Assembly: GCF_021347895.1 (NCBI RefSeq)
Contig: NC_067117.1
Coordinates: forward strand, 34,726,067 to 34,790,066
Reading direction: 5' to 3'
From: Acanthochromis polyacanthus
Lineage: Eukaryota; Chordata; Actinopteri; Pomacentridae
Length of the DNA: 64,000 nucleotides
The notes beneath the pieces were generated by a model, which worked only from the letters and a program-made list of their open reading frames with translations, was not told where the DNA came from and did not search any database. Below, piece by piece: positions 48,001-59,482 of this stretch (positions are counted from its first letter, which is position 1; every line of letters begins with the position of its first letter). The position numbers were made by a program, and so were the translations under genes.

Positions 48001-49914
48001 GAAAGACACCAAACGATGAGCGAATATAAGTGAGCCACTAAAGGTTTTTTAGGGATCTGAGGCATCTTTCTATCACATCCTATTCTGTTAGAGGATGTAC
48101 TTTATATTAAACTGACAATGTCAAGACCCACAACCTCATTAATGGGCTATAATCTTTCCCTGTCAGTAAAAAAATATATATATATTTTCAGCGAAGCAAA
48201 TAGCTCCAGTCGGCTTTTTATTTTGCTGAGTGAACTTGTGCTCCAGAAACCGCAGGCCGTGTAAATGCAAATGCAACAAAAAAATAAATTTAAAAAATGG
48301 AAAAATGCTCACGAAACACACACTCACACTCACACACTGAGAGGGCACCTATTTTTGTGCCATGGCAGATGTGGCCATTGGCTGCGATAGTTAATCCAGA
48401 ATACTGGGTTTGATACAAGTCGGATTTAGTAGCCATAACCATGATACTAACATCTGTCAGGATCCCCTGTCCGAGCTCCCAAACCCAGACGGGACAAAAG
48501 CGGAATATTTTTGTCTTGTTTCGATAAAGCGGAGGGGAAAGCAGTTAATAGATTCAGAACCTGAGGTAAGTGCACAAGGAATTAATCAATGTAGGATGTT
48601 CCGTGGCCTAAAAAAGAGGTGCTTGATTCACTAAAGCTTATGTAACATGTTTTCCACAGCTGGCATTCTAGATGCTTTGTGGCGCATCACTTCATTTACA
48701 AATGTTCTGTATTTCTTATAAGCTCATGAATATTATTGAGGCTTTAGTAATTATGACTATTTACGACTTTATTGTTGCTTGTTTTCATGAATGCAACTAA
48801 TCAAACACAATTATGAATACACCTATAGTGTAAGACATTATAGTGATTATGTCAACATTTACAAACTCCTTTTCTCTGATCTGAAGTCCGTAATTACTCT
48901 ATAAGCTGAAATGTAACACTGAAACAATAATTGGAACCTTTTGCTCTCATCTTGACTACATTATCAGTATGGAGAATCACTCCTAACAAGATATTTTGAA
49001 GATAAAATCCCATTTTATTCAGATTTTATTGAGTGACAAGAGGTTATTTGGGGTGAAGGACTCATTAAACGACTTGCTGCACAGCTTATATCTTATTAGT
49101 TAACGCATTCTTTATTTCAGTCTCATCATTGCTACATCTGATTACATGATAACACTCTGTACTGAGTATCTGCTTTTAAGATTAGCACCACAGAAGCTCA
49201 TGAACACATGAGTCATTTGAGATTTCCAGCTGTAAAAAGTGTTTGTCTTCCTCTGGCAGTCTGTTGGATTTTATCTTCAATTGTACAGTTGTATGTGTAT
49301 GTCACTCTTTGAACACTGTAAGTTTTCAGAAAGCCTCTATTATGGATTAAAGTTTCATGAAATGTGCCTAAGTTCTGTCAACACACAAAACTGCCATTTG
49401 AATGGTCTTGTGGCAGATTTTACACAGAATACCCTCAACGTCATGCATGAATTGGAGCAGTAGGACAAATTGTGTCGTGAATGGCATAAAAGTGAAACAG
49501 CCATTGGACATGAGGATTTTAGATTGACTGATGAAATTAAGTATTAATGATCCTTGTAAAGAAAATAGGTCATTGCTGCCGCAGACAGTGCAGAAGGAAG
49601 AACATAACTGAATATAAAGTGAAAGGCAATTAACCGTTGTTACCATTGCAACATGCATAATGTCCCAGAAAAATATTAATCATAAAAACAAGCCGGTGGT
49701 TCCATTAAGTTGAAGGGTAGAACCGAGAAGCGTGTCCCCTATTCGGCTAAATTAAGTGAGCTTGTTGATGTGTTAATAGTTGTAAAGTCAGCACATTCAA
49801 TCACACATTAGAGTTTTTTTTTATCATGTTGAACTTTATTCTTTGGCGGATCAATCAGTTTTGGTGTAGCAACAATTTTTAAATCTACATCTAATAAGGG
49901 TAGATTAAACAAAA
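45003..49914. other. intergenic DNA, no gene supported
   Basis: Nearly 5 kb of single-copy-looking sequence with short frames on both strands, none with a recognisable domain, paired splice sites or a second copy. It is among the cleanest repeat-free parts of the window, so conserved regulatory elements could hide here, but none can be named from sequence alone. Confidence 0.45.
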
Positions 49915-51290
49915 AAAAGCTCTGAGAGAATGTAGTCCTCTGCCACAGTTGCTCAGTCATTGTATCATTTCCGACGGATGAATTGTTTTAAAAACTTGTG
50001 GCAGAAATCACAGCGCCGTAGAATGTGACCATTTAATGTTGATGTACCTTCAAACAAAATTATGTTGCACTGAGCACAGACGTGTGTTACGCATGTGTAC
50101 ATTATGTACGGATCTCGAATCGCGTGACCTAGGCTGTGTCCGAAATGGCATACTAACGTACTACTCATACTAAGTGTGACGTCAAAATAAGTATGTAGTG
50201 CGTTCACATTAGATAGTAGGAAAAGATTGAGTATGTGACAAATACCCGGATGTATACTATTTCCGGAAAATTTTTAAGTATGTGCGGTGACCACACTAGT
50301 CATACTCAACCGCCCCATAATGCTTTGCGAGCTACCCACCGAAATGGAAGCCTCCGCGGGATCTGTGGCCGGACCGGGGCGATTTTTATTTTATTTTATG
50401 TGGTTAAGTCGTCATCCTAATCACCCCACAGATTTGAGAAATAGGCGTTTTCTGACTAACGTTTTAAATTTGTCAGACGCCTCACATCGTGCTACTGAAT
50501 GCTAGCAGCTAGTTGCAGCAGCTCGCTTTGCATACAGAACAAGCAGCAGCTACCTCCAGTAGCCTGCAGCTACAATTGAAACGATTTGCATAATCTGGCT
50601 AATAACTGCATGAGGAGTGCCGGCTTGAAATTGCCACATTAATTATGCGACTGTTTTTTTGCGTAAAATCGACCTGAAGCCGGCATTCAGCCGAGATATT
50701 TGATAGCCGTACTTCCGGTTTTTGGCGTTGGAGGTTTGAAATGCATTATGGGAAACGTAGTAGTATACTACAGTGTGAACGGTTGGCATTCTAATCATAC
50801 TTATAGTACATAGTATACAGTATATACTCATTGAGTATGTAGTATGTAGTACGTTAGTATGCCATTTCGGACACAGCCCTAAATATGTAGCAGGCGACGA
50901 GAATTGATGATACTCAGAAACACCCCCACAAATTAATCAATTATTCCTCGTATCATTTCCGACGGATAAGTCCCGATGAGTCCACAGCAGTTGATTTGTA
51001 GTAGGATCGCAATCATGTGATCGTCGGTAAGCAGCTGATGTAGTGTTCACTTGTTGTCATAGTTACAGTGACGCCCTGCCGCTATCTTGCATGATACAGA
51101 AATCTTTAACAAATCTGTGGATCCAGACTATAAGCCGCATGACTGCCAAAATCTAATCAGTTGTTCCTTGTTGTGTCATTTCTGACCTTCCCTGAAAATT
51201 TCATCCAAATCCATTGGTCGATTTTTGAGTAACGTTCCTAACAGACAGACAGACAGACAAACGTATGCCAATTGTCACATAGCTAGCATG
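49915..51290 (+). repeat. dispersed CTGTCTGTTAGCAAC-type repeat, copy 4, split by a MITE
   Basis: Starts AGCTCTGAGAGAATGTAGTCC and ends ACAGACAGACAGACAAACG. Internal landmarks match 13970-14620, including TGTTGTCATAGTTACAGTGA. The sequence is interrupted between TGACCTA and AATATGTAGC by the MITE at 50132-50878; at 14188 the same flanks are continuous. Confidence 0.7.
50132..50878. mobile_element. 747-bp MITE with 3-bp TSD (PIF/Harbinger-like)
   Basis: Ends GGCTGTGTCCGAAATGGCAT... are identical inverted repeats for about 33 bp. The TSD is CTA (50129-50131 and 50879-50881), confirmed by the continuous TGACCTAAATATG at 14185-14200. Three-bp TSDs fit PIF/Harbinger-type elements. Subterminal GTAGTATGTAGTA/TACTACT repeats lie inside both ends. 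A short G+C-rich frame (from ATG at 50344, 53 codons) has no recognisable domain. Confidence 0.8.
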
Positions 51291-51793
51291 ATATTTGAAG
51301 TTAAAAAAAAAGATTGCATAAACCTACAGTTGTCTCGCACAAGATGTCTATTTGTTACCAGTGTTGTGGGTACGGCTCTAAAGATGCCAGTAGAGGTTTT
51401 TTGGTCGACAGTTTTGGTCCAGATTCTCAAAAGCTCAGAAAATGTCAGAAAATTTGATAGTGGTATTCATGTCCTCTTACTATTTATGTAGCGTTATCAT
51501 GAGGTAAAAACTTTGGTTTGGAACCAAATGCCTACAAATCTAACGCCGTTCTCAATGTCAGCACTGTTTTTGTGAGCATTTTGACATGCTAAGGCTAGTT
51601 TTCAGCTCAATGCACAGCAGAACCCAAGTGCACCTCATTCGGCTACAAATATGGCTGTGGACTCATGTTGTTTTCATCAGCATTCGATCTTTTTTTCTAA
51701 CTTTCAGCTAACATGTTTGCTAAAAAGCTCTGACAGTAAAAAATAAATAAATAAAATAAATAAATAAATTTAAAAAAACTATATATATATATA
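51291..51793. other. intergenic gap ending in (AAAT)n and (TA)n
   Basis: No gene seen. The last 50 bp is AAATAAAT-rich and runs into the TA target of element C. Confidence 0.5.
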
Positions 51794-52369
51794 TGGCATG
51801 CCGTTTAGGAAATTATATATATAATGAAAGTCGATATATATATAATGAAACTTGATATATATATAATGAAAGTTGATATATATATAATGAAAGTCGATAT
51901 ATATATAATGAAACTTGATATATATATATAATGAAAGTCGATATATATATAATGAAACTTGATATATATATAATGAAACTTGATATATATATAATGAAAG
52001 TCGATATATATATAATGAAACTTGATATATATATATAATGAAACTTGATATATATATAATGAAAGTCGATATATATATAATGAAACTTGATATATATATA
52101 ATGAAACTTGATATATATATAATGAAAGTCGATATATATATAATGAAACTTGATATATATATAATGAAACTTGATATATATATAATGAAAGTTGATATAT
52201 ATATAATGAAAGTTGAGATATATATATAATGAAAGTCGGAATATAGAATGTTCAGATTTTCATTCCATCTATTCAAAGTTTCATTCCATATATTCAGACT
52301 TTTTCCTACTGAGCCCTGGAAGGACATGGCAAACAAAAACAGGAACCTTATTGGACATTTGCTCTTCAG

Positions 52370-52761
52370 ATGAGCTCTTCTGTGATTATCTGTCTTCATG
52401 GTTGTCACAGGGAACGGCGACTACGTTTGAGAAAACAGGTAATTTTTAGAGATGTTTTGATTCTGAACACTGAACGTGTTAGCATTAGCTTAGCTACTTA
52501 GCTTCGACTACATTTGCATCCCTACATAGCTTAAAGGTTAAACACATGCACCATATGTTGATGATAATGATAATATCTATGTTTATCTTTATAGCTGGTC
52601 TTAAGGCTAATTACGAGGCAGAGGTCAGCTGCTGCCTGGACACATCCATGATCACGCCACTGGTGGGACACAATTGTACTGGATTTCAGCTGAAGGCTGC
52701 TGTTCTGTCCAAACTGAGACATTTTTATTGTGACATACCCTCCACTGTTGTTAGCTTTTGA
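52370..52761 (+). pseudogene. two-exon small gene in element C, frame broken
   Basis: Homologue of 18165-18560. Exon 1 would be 52370-52438 (donor CAG|GTAATT) and exon 2 is 52595-52761. One ATCT unit is missing in exon 1 (GATTATCTGTC), so translation from the ATG at 52370 enters exon 2 out of frame. A different upstream frame (through LLDICSSDELF) is open into the junction but has no in-frame ATG nearby. Exon 2 and the AATAAA at 53091-53096 are intact. Confidence 0.45.
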
Positions 52762-53209
52762 TTCAATAAATTTTTTGAGATGAGGAAATCACTATTGCAT
52801 GTTTCTAGTTAAATACCCTATTTTTATGATATATCACTAAAGCATGCACTTTTTATATTTTCCATCAATTTCACCCAAAAGTTGAATAACTATTTGTGAG
52901 CAGTGTATGTAGACACATAATAGAAGCACATTTCAATAATATGTCTGCTGCAGTAGTGCAGTTTATCTACCTAGATTGGTGTAACAGTAAAAAAAACATA
53001 TGCTACTGATGTTTCTGACTAAAATCTGCTTGAAAAGCACAACTGCTTATCTGTCAAAATGTGTGTAACAAAAGTGTGCACTGAACACTGAATAAAGTCT
53101 CTGTAGATTATAGACAAAATTTGCATCTCTCATCACAAATTTCTGTTTATTCACCCAAAGTGCATGAGTAAAATACAAAACAGGTGAAGTACTAAAAAAG
53201 ATTTATTTT

Positions 53210-54549
53210 CTAGAAAAGCCAATAGTCAACAATGCAGTTTAATTCTGGGACAGTTGCTCCAGCACCGACGCCATGCGTCCCATCAGTGCAACCAAGGTTT
53301 TCATTCATCTTCTGGATGTTCTGGAGAATGGCAGAGGTCACGTCTTGGTGTCTTCCGATCTGTTCCAAGAACCGTTCCTCTGACCTCTCCAGATACTGCA
53401 GAGGATCCACAGCAGCTTCCTGGTTCCCTTTTCCTGCATAAAAGCACCAAAAAGTACTAGTTGTCAGTAATTATTTTCTATTTTCATAAACACAGTTAAC
53501 TTAAAGTAAATGTTCTATTTTGTGATTTTAGGATGGGTCAAAAGATAACATACTGATCATGTTGATGTCTGCATAGTCTAAACAGATCTTACTTGATTTG
53601 GTCTGTAGAGAGGAGGACGGCGTGGAGGAGCTGCAGGACGGAACCAGTAAGCTGCAGACTAGTGCTCCTGGTAACTGGACCTCATCATCCAAGGCCGACA
53701 ACTAAATAAAATGAACAAGACATGCTGTTGATAGCATCTGTAATACAAATGATTGTATCCATTAACTGATTTATTGCTTTGTCCATACAATGTTAGAAAG
53801 TGTTACAAATAATACCTGTAATAATTTCCAACAGTGATAAATGCCTTGTTTTATTTTACAACAAAAAACACCAAAAGCATCTGTGTATAAGAAATCAGTG
53901 CATTGGATTTCCACATCTGCAAAGCTAGAAAATCACACATCAGAATTTTACCTTATGAAAATAGCTGCAGATTACCAGTACTCTTTACTTCATTGTGTTA
54001 ACTTGATCATTTGAATCAGTTTTTTAGACTTGTATTACTGATACGAAACATAATCAACACATAAATTAAAATGTGTTCGCAAAGAGTTCACTGGTTCTTC
54101 AAGGAAAATTTCAATGATAACCATATAGTTCAGTAATATGATTAATGGGTCATTGTGTAACAGCGTGGGAGGTTCTGAATACAGGTCTTGGACTGAAATA
54201 TTGCTGCTGCTTTCCTCCGGTTTTATAAGGAGTTGTTTCATAGCTTGTTAGCTTACCAGCGGCTAACTGGCTGGCAAACAATAGTTCAACGCCAACCTCT
54301 AATCAGTGATCCGGTGTCCGGACCGCGTTAGCTGGCGGAACGTTCATAATACTGATGTGGGACTGTTGTAGCTAGCGTATTCATAGTAGGATAACAGCAG
54401 GATGTTGGAGAAATAAAACTTACCATTATCAGGATCGCTGGTCTGCATGGCAGACTCTTAGCGCATCGCACTGCTTGAATGTCTGTGTATTTCAGGCCGA
54501 TTTCAAAATAAAACTCAATAAAATTCTCGTCCGGGTGAGTGTCCTTCAT
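53210..54549 (-). CDS. three-exon gene of unknown function in element C
   Basis: Exons 54549-54424 (126 bp), 53701-53593 (109 bp) and 53433-53210 (224 bp) have exactly the lengths, phases and GT/AG borders of the copy A gene and join to 152 codons. Protein changes are few: in exon 1 Gly3 to Asp, one Lys to Glu and one His to Tyr; in exon 3 Arg to Gly in the charged helix and Met to Ile. AATAAA lies at 53207-53202. The frame in intron 1 (54241-54035) is also intact with one Ser to Phe change. Keeping three exons open in both copies suggests either selection or recent duplication. Confidence 0.55.
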
Positions 54550-54821
54550 TGTCGCTTCGCCATACGGACATGTCCCTTCCGGGGCTCGGTAGGAAAAAAA
54601 GATTTGATATATATATAATGAAAGTTGATATATATATATATATAATGAAAGTCGATATATATATATAATGAAACTTGATATATATATAATGAAAGTTGAT
54701 ATATATATAATGAAACTTGATATATATATAATGAAAGTTGATATATATATAATGAAAGTCGATATATATATAATGAAACTTGATATATATATAATGAAAG
54801 TTGATATATATATAATGAAAG

Positions 54822-54866
<45 letters not shown>

Positions 54867-55130
54867 AGTTTCATTATATATATATCAAGTTTCATTATAT
54901 ATATATCAAGTTTCATTATATATATATCGACTTTCATTATATATATATATCAAGTTTCATTATATATATATCAAGTTTCATTATATATATATCGACTTTC
55001 ATTATATATATATCAAGTTTCATTATATATATATCAAGTTTCGTTATATATATATCGACTTTCATTATATATATATCAAGTTTCATTATATATATATCAA
55101 GTTTCATTATATATATAATTTCCTAAACGG

Positions 55131-55137
<7 letters not shown>

Positions 55138-55188
<51 letters not shown>

Positions 55189-56235
55189 ATAAAGCTCAAG
55201 ACCAAAAACCCCATTTTCCACACAGGACCGTCATGCTATTGGCAGTGCTGAAATGATGCAGCCTGCTCAGCACATTGAGCTGCTCTGTAAACAGCAACTA
55301 ATTTCAGCTCGCTACCTCTGGCACACGGAATAAGAACCAAAGTGCCAGGTCAAGTTTTAGCTTGATGCTGAATATCTGATGGAGTTTTAATTGGTTTGGA
55401 GACCAAGAAATGTAGGGCGAACTTCAGTCTTTTTTTTTCCAGTGCCCCTTTGATGTGTACATGCATAATCCAGTGTAATTCTTATAGTTTGACCTTTGAG
55501 TGACATTCACCACTATTTTTAAGGGAGTCTGAAATTCAGAAATTGATGTTACAAAAAAACAACATCCTTTTAATAAACCATGGGAACCAAGTTGAGCACT
55601 GAGACACACCAGGTACATTTTCAGCCTTTGTGTGAACAAATTGGTCACTTGCTGCTTTTTATTTCTGCTTTTGAACAAAGGCAGAAAATATCTATGAAAG
55701 GAAAGTGGCAAGACTATATGTAGCCTATTGTTCCTTTTCTTTATTTGATGTTGCTGCACAGTGTAACACCCCAGTGGGAGTTAGGATCAAGAATTAGAAA
55801 ATCATCATGGTGTTTTTCAGAGTCACTTCTTCCATTTAAATGAATATTTCAGTTTTTTCTAATAAAATTAGTGAAAACAGTATGAACCATTCTAAAAGTT
55901 AATCCACTTCACATTCTGTGTTTTTAAAAGGCCATGGAAATTAACCCTGAAACCCCTTCGGACGAACAAAACTTCAAATCAAACACACTGTTGATTGATT
56001 GTTGATTGAACTCATTGCACTTGACCTAGGAAGTTCAGTGCTACAACCACTGATGAGTTCTCTTTGAACAAATTATTCTAAACAAATTCACTTTTCTGAC
56101 ACTGATAGATGTTTACTCGTCAGCTCTTTTCTGTGGTAGCTTTTTCAGGCCCAAATGCTTTTCAAATAAACATCACAGAACCTGGTTAATGGATTCAACT
56201 GACAAAGACTGAAGACTGAATGTGCACTACTGTTC
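55138..56235. other. (TA)n tract then intergenic DNA
   Basis: (TA)n to about 55187, then A+T-rich sequence without a supported gene. The minus-strand frame 55424-55759 (111 codons) has no recognisable domain. Confidence 0.45.
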
Positions 56236-56239
56236 TTCA

Positions 56240-56500
56240 ACTTCAAAAGATGGGTCACTTAAAAATGTCCTTATTTTTGAAAGAAAAACAGTTTTTTTTC
56301 CATGAAGATAACATTAAATTAACCAAAAATACAGTCTAGACATTGTTAATGTAATAAATGACTATTCTTGATGGAAACAGCTGACATTTCCAGCAACCAT
56401 CACTCCTGTGTTCTAATGCTACATTGTGTTAGCTAATGGTGTTGAAAGGCTCATTGATGATTAGAAACCCCTTGTGAAATTATGTTAGCACGTGAAGTTT
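56240..56500. mobile_element. non-autonomous Tc1/mariner-like repeat, copy 2 (partial)
   Basis: Parallels 12960-13220, including TACAGTCTAGACATTGTTAATG and CCAGCAACCATCACTCCTGTG. Its termini are not preserved. Confidence 0.6.
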
Positions 56501-58074
56501 GCAGTGAACCTACCTGTATATGAACTACAAGAATCTTTTTTTTCATGAAAGTCCTAGTTCCCTGTAAAATGTGATAAGTTAACCTTAAGTCTAGGAAACT
56601 GGTTACCTTGAAAAGTAAGAATGTAAACAAAGATTAAGACTAATGAATTCTTTCAAAGTAAGTAGAAGCTAGGACTAACTAGTTATATTTACTTAGCTTA
56701 ATCAAGTTGATCAGTTCTCCATATTTTCTCCAGTAAAATCAACTTAGGTCAGCCTTCCAGATTTTACAGCATTCTCGCATTTCTTGATCACGACTGCACC
56801 TTATATGTAAGAGTGTTTCAGGCTTTGCGGGTTGGCTGGAAAATGATGTCCTTATGTGTGTCAAATCTAACTGAAATGTCTCCATGTTGTTTCCAATATC
56901 CTGAAGAGTATCTTTCATAATCTCAATGAGCTAATGACAAACTCTGTTACAAATACTAATAAACACAAAATGACGGAATATTACCTTGCTATGGAAAATG
57001 CAGAAGATAAACATATGGACTAGTAATTTCCATTTCATGTGTATACCATACCTTTCTTTGTTTGGGTAACCTCACTATACACTGTAAAATGTCATAAAGG
57101 AATTTAGTCAAATCAACTCATCTTTATTTTAGTTTACTTAAATCTAAATGTCTGAGTTTTGCTAACTTCTAGTTAACTCAAAATGTCTCATTTTTAAAAT
57201 TTCCAAACCATATTAGAATTTCCGAATATGTGTTTTTATAGCATGACACATTTGACAAAAACATTGAGCTGAAAGAATGAGTAGCTGAAAGTTCACTTGA
57301 CTCAATAAACTAAATTCTTAAGAGAATCAAACTAGAATATAAGCAGATTTCCCAGGATGCATTGTGAATGGTTACAGTTCCTTAGAGACTCTTGTGTTTT
57401 TTGTCATTTGAGAACAGACAGGGTGGAAGATGTGGTATGTCCTTTGTTAAATTAGGTCATGGTGGCTTCTTTTCATTAAAAAACAGTTGTTCATATCTTG
57501 ATGCTATTGAACGTGTTTTCTCAAGTTGAGATAATTTAACTCAGCTAGTTGTACGACTCATAAGATGACGAGATGAAGTGCAGCTGACACGTTTCCAAAT
57601 TGAATGAACTTTCAATGATTTACAATGTACTATTTATGTACATAATCTGCTTGGCATGGCTGAAATTCACTCCTCCGGTCTTCATTTAATGTTTTATAAA
57701 AAGTATGTTGCTTTGGTCTGTTGTTCTGAAGCACTTCAGTTTTTCAGTGCCATTTTCCACAAAGACTACAAATCCTCTTGGCTTATTAGGATCTTTTCTC
57801 AATTACTAACTGTAGACTAAAGGCTACAGAATAATCATCAAGTCCTGTACCTTTCAACAGTTGGACAAGCAGCAACAACACGCCACCTGCTCCTGTACGT
57901 CTCTGAGCTCACACTATAGCTCCATTTGAGACCTCAGCAGTTTATGTTATTTAACAATTCCCCACACAAGTATTTATCTGCACCTGTTATCCCAGCTGTG
58001 ACCTTTAAAGGTTTTTTCATGATCCTAAAGATGTTCATTTTCTTCCTTGAAAGGAAAAGTACGGAAAGCTACTC
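56501..58074. other. intergenic DNA, no gene seen
   Basis: A+T-rich sequence with no recognisable domain, RNA gene or repeat. Confidence 0.45.
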
Positions 58075-58460
58075 TGCCAAGGCTACTCAGTTGCTGTATG
58101 ATTTCCAACGGATGAAATCTAGACATAGTGTTCACTTGTAGTCATAGTTACAGTGATGGCGTGCCGCTATCTTGCAATGATACAGAAATCTTTAAAAAAT
58201 CTGTAGATCCATACTGTAAACCACATCACTGTCAAAATCTATCAATTGGTCCTTGTGTCATTTCAGGCATATGGGTTCTGTAAAGTGTCTTGAGGCAATT
58301 TGACCTGTAATTGGCACTACATAAATAGAATAGAATTGAATTGAATTAAATCATTTCTGATCTTCCCTGAAAATTTCATGGAAATCCACAAGTCCGTTTT
58401 TGAGTAATGTTGCTGACAGACAAACCAACGCCGATCATCACATAACTCTGCTGCCTTTCT
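58075..58460 (+). repeat. dispersed CTGTCTGTTAGCAAC-type repeat, copy 5
   Basis: Starts CTACTCTGCCAAGGCTACTCAG and ends CAGACAAACCAACGCCGATCATC. Interrupted by an 86-bp L2/V-SINE-type tail at 58265-58350 with a 7-bp TSD TCATTTC (58258-58264 and 58351-58357). Confidence 0.65.
58265..58350 (+). mobile_element. 86-bp L2/SINE 3'-tail insertion
   Basis: TGTAAAGTGTCTTGAGGCAA followed by GGCACTACATAAATAGAAT and a GAATTGAATTGAATT run is the shared 3' end of fish L2-type LINEs and SINEs. The perfect TSD TCATTTC shows a complete, very short retroposition. Confidence 0.7.
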
Positions 58461-59482
58461 TGGAGGAATAGCTAGCCCTCCATCTGCCTCACACAGAATT
58501 AAATGCTGAATCTTCAAGGTGAGCTTGCACTGGTGCAATGTTATCTCATACGTCTCAAACTCTTCACTCCCACATCTTTCCATGATCACCATTCACCTTA
58601 GTTTTTTCAGAACCAACCATCTGTAAAAAATAAAAAAATAAATAAAATACAGATTTTTCAATACTAAACTATGCTTTTTAACGTGGTTATTCTGCACAGG
58701 TATGAACACAAACTAGGTCACTTAGACAAAAAGTGTAGAAGGCGGTGGCCGGTTTGCAGCATGATTTGTGAGCGTTCTTTTCAGAGCAGTCATTTAGTAG
58801 AAGATACACAAATCTCTGAGGACACCTGAGTTCACCTCCAGGTCCCCTGTAATTTAATCATCTCCTTCCTTGGATTTCGTGAACCATATTTACACCAAGC
58901 TGGTCCATTCCTACTGATTGATGTCTTGTTCAAACGCACAAAGCGAGCACATGAGGAGCAGCTTTTTCATGTTTTTTTGACCTTCTTTCTGGGTCATACT
59001 GCAGCAAACAGTTGCCTCAGTTGAAAATGTTTGTGTCTTTCGCCACAGTTTACATATTCTAACATTTCAGTGTCTGGCTATCAATCATTGCCCTGCATTG
59101 TGACTGAATGGATTGCTGTTTGCTCGTACTGCTGTTGATGCTCAAGTGGAGGCAGCGCTCGATCAAGTTTGTTGACACTGTGACTGAATACTGACTAGAA
59201 AATTTTAAAGGCGTTCCACCATACATAGGGAGTGACCATATAGTCTAGCTGCCAGTAGGAAAAAACACGTTTCGTATGAGAATAATTTTTCCAAAGATGT
59301 TTTTACTGTGTAGCCAAATCCACTCCTGCTCCATCTGTGTAGAGATCAGCACCACAGAATGCACTTTATGATGGCAAATGTGCCATCTTACAGTTAAAAA
59401 AAAAAGCAACGAATACAGATTTTGAGCAGAAGCAATAACTGTTTGTCTTTGCTTTTCATGTAACAGCCGGTGCAGTAAAACC
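58461..59482. other. upstream region of the LACTBL1-like gene
   Basis: No coding sequence is recognised. A splice-acceptor-like TTTCATGTAACAG at 59454-59466 just before the start codon hints that a 5' untranslated exon lies further left, but no promoter can be named. Confidence 0.4.

Larger units (their letters stand above)
51794..55137. mobile_element. TGGCATGCC element, copy C (3.34 kb, two internal genes)
   Basis: Same termini, orientation and internal order as copy A. Left array 51815-52240, genes between 52370 and 54549, right array 54604-55120 that turns over at a (TA)n centre near 54835-54865. Single-base differences from A are sparse in the gene region, while array unit number and order differ. 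It lies between (TA)n tracts; the right-hand tract runs to 55187. The arrays have evidently expanded or contracted faster than the core. Confidence 0.85.
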
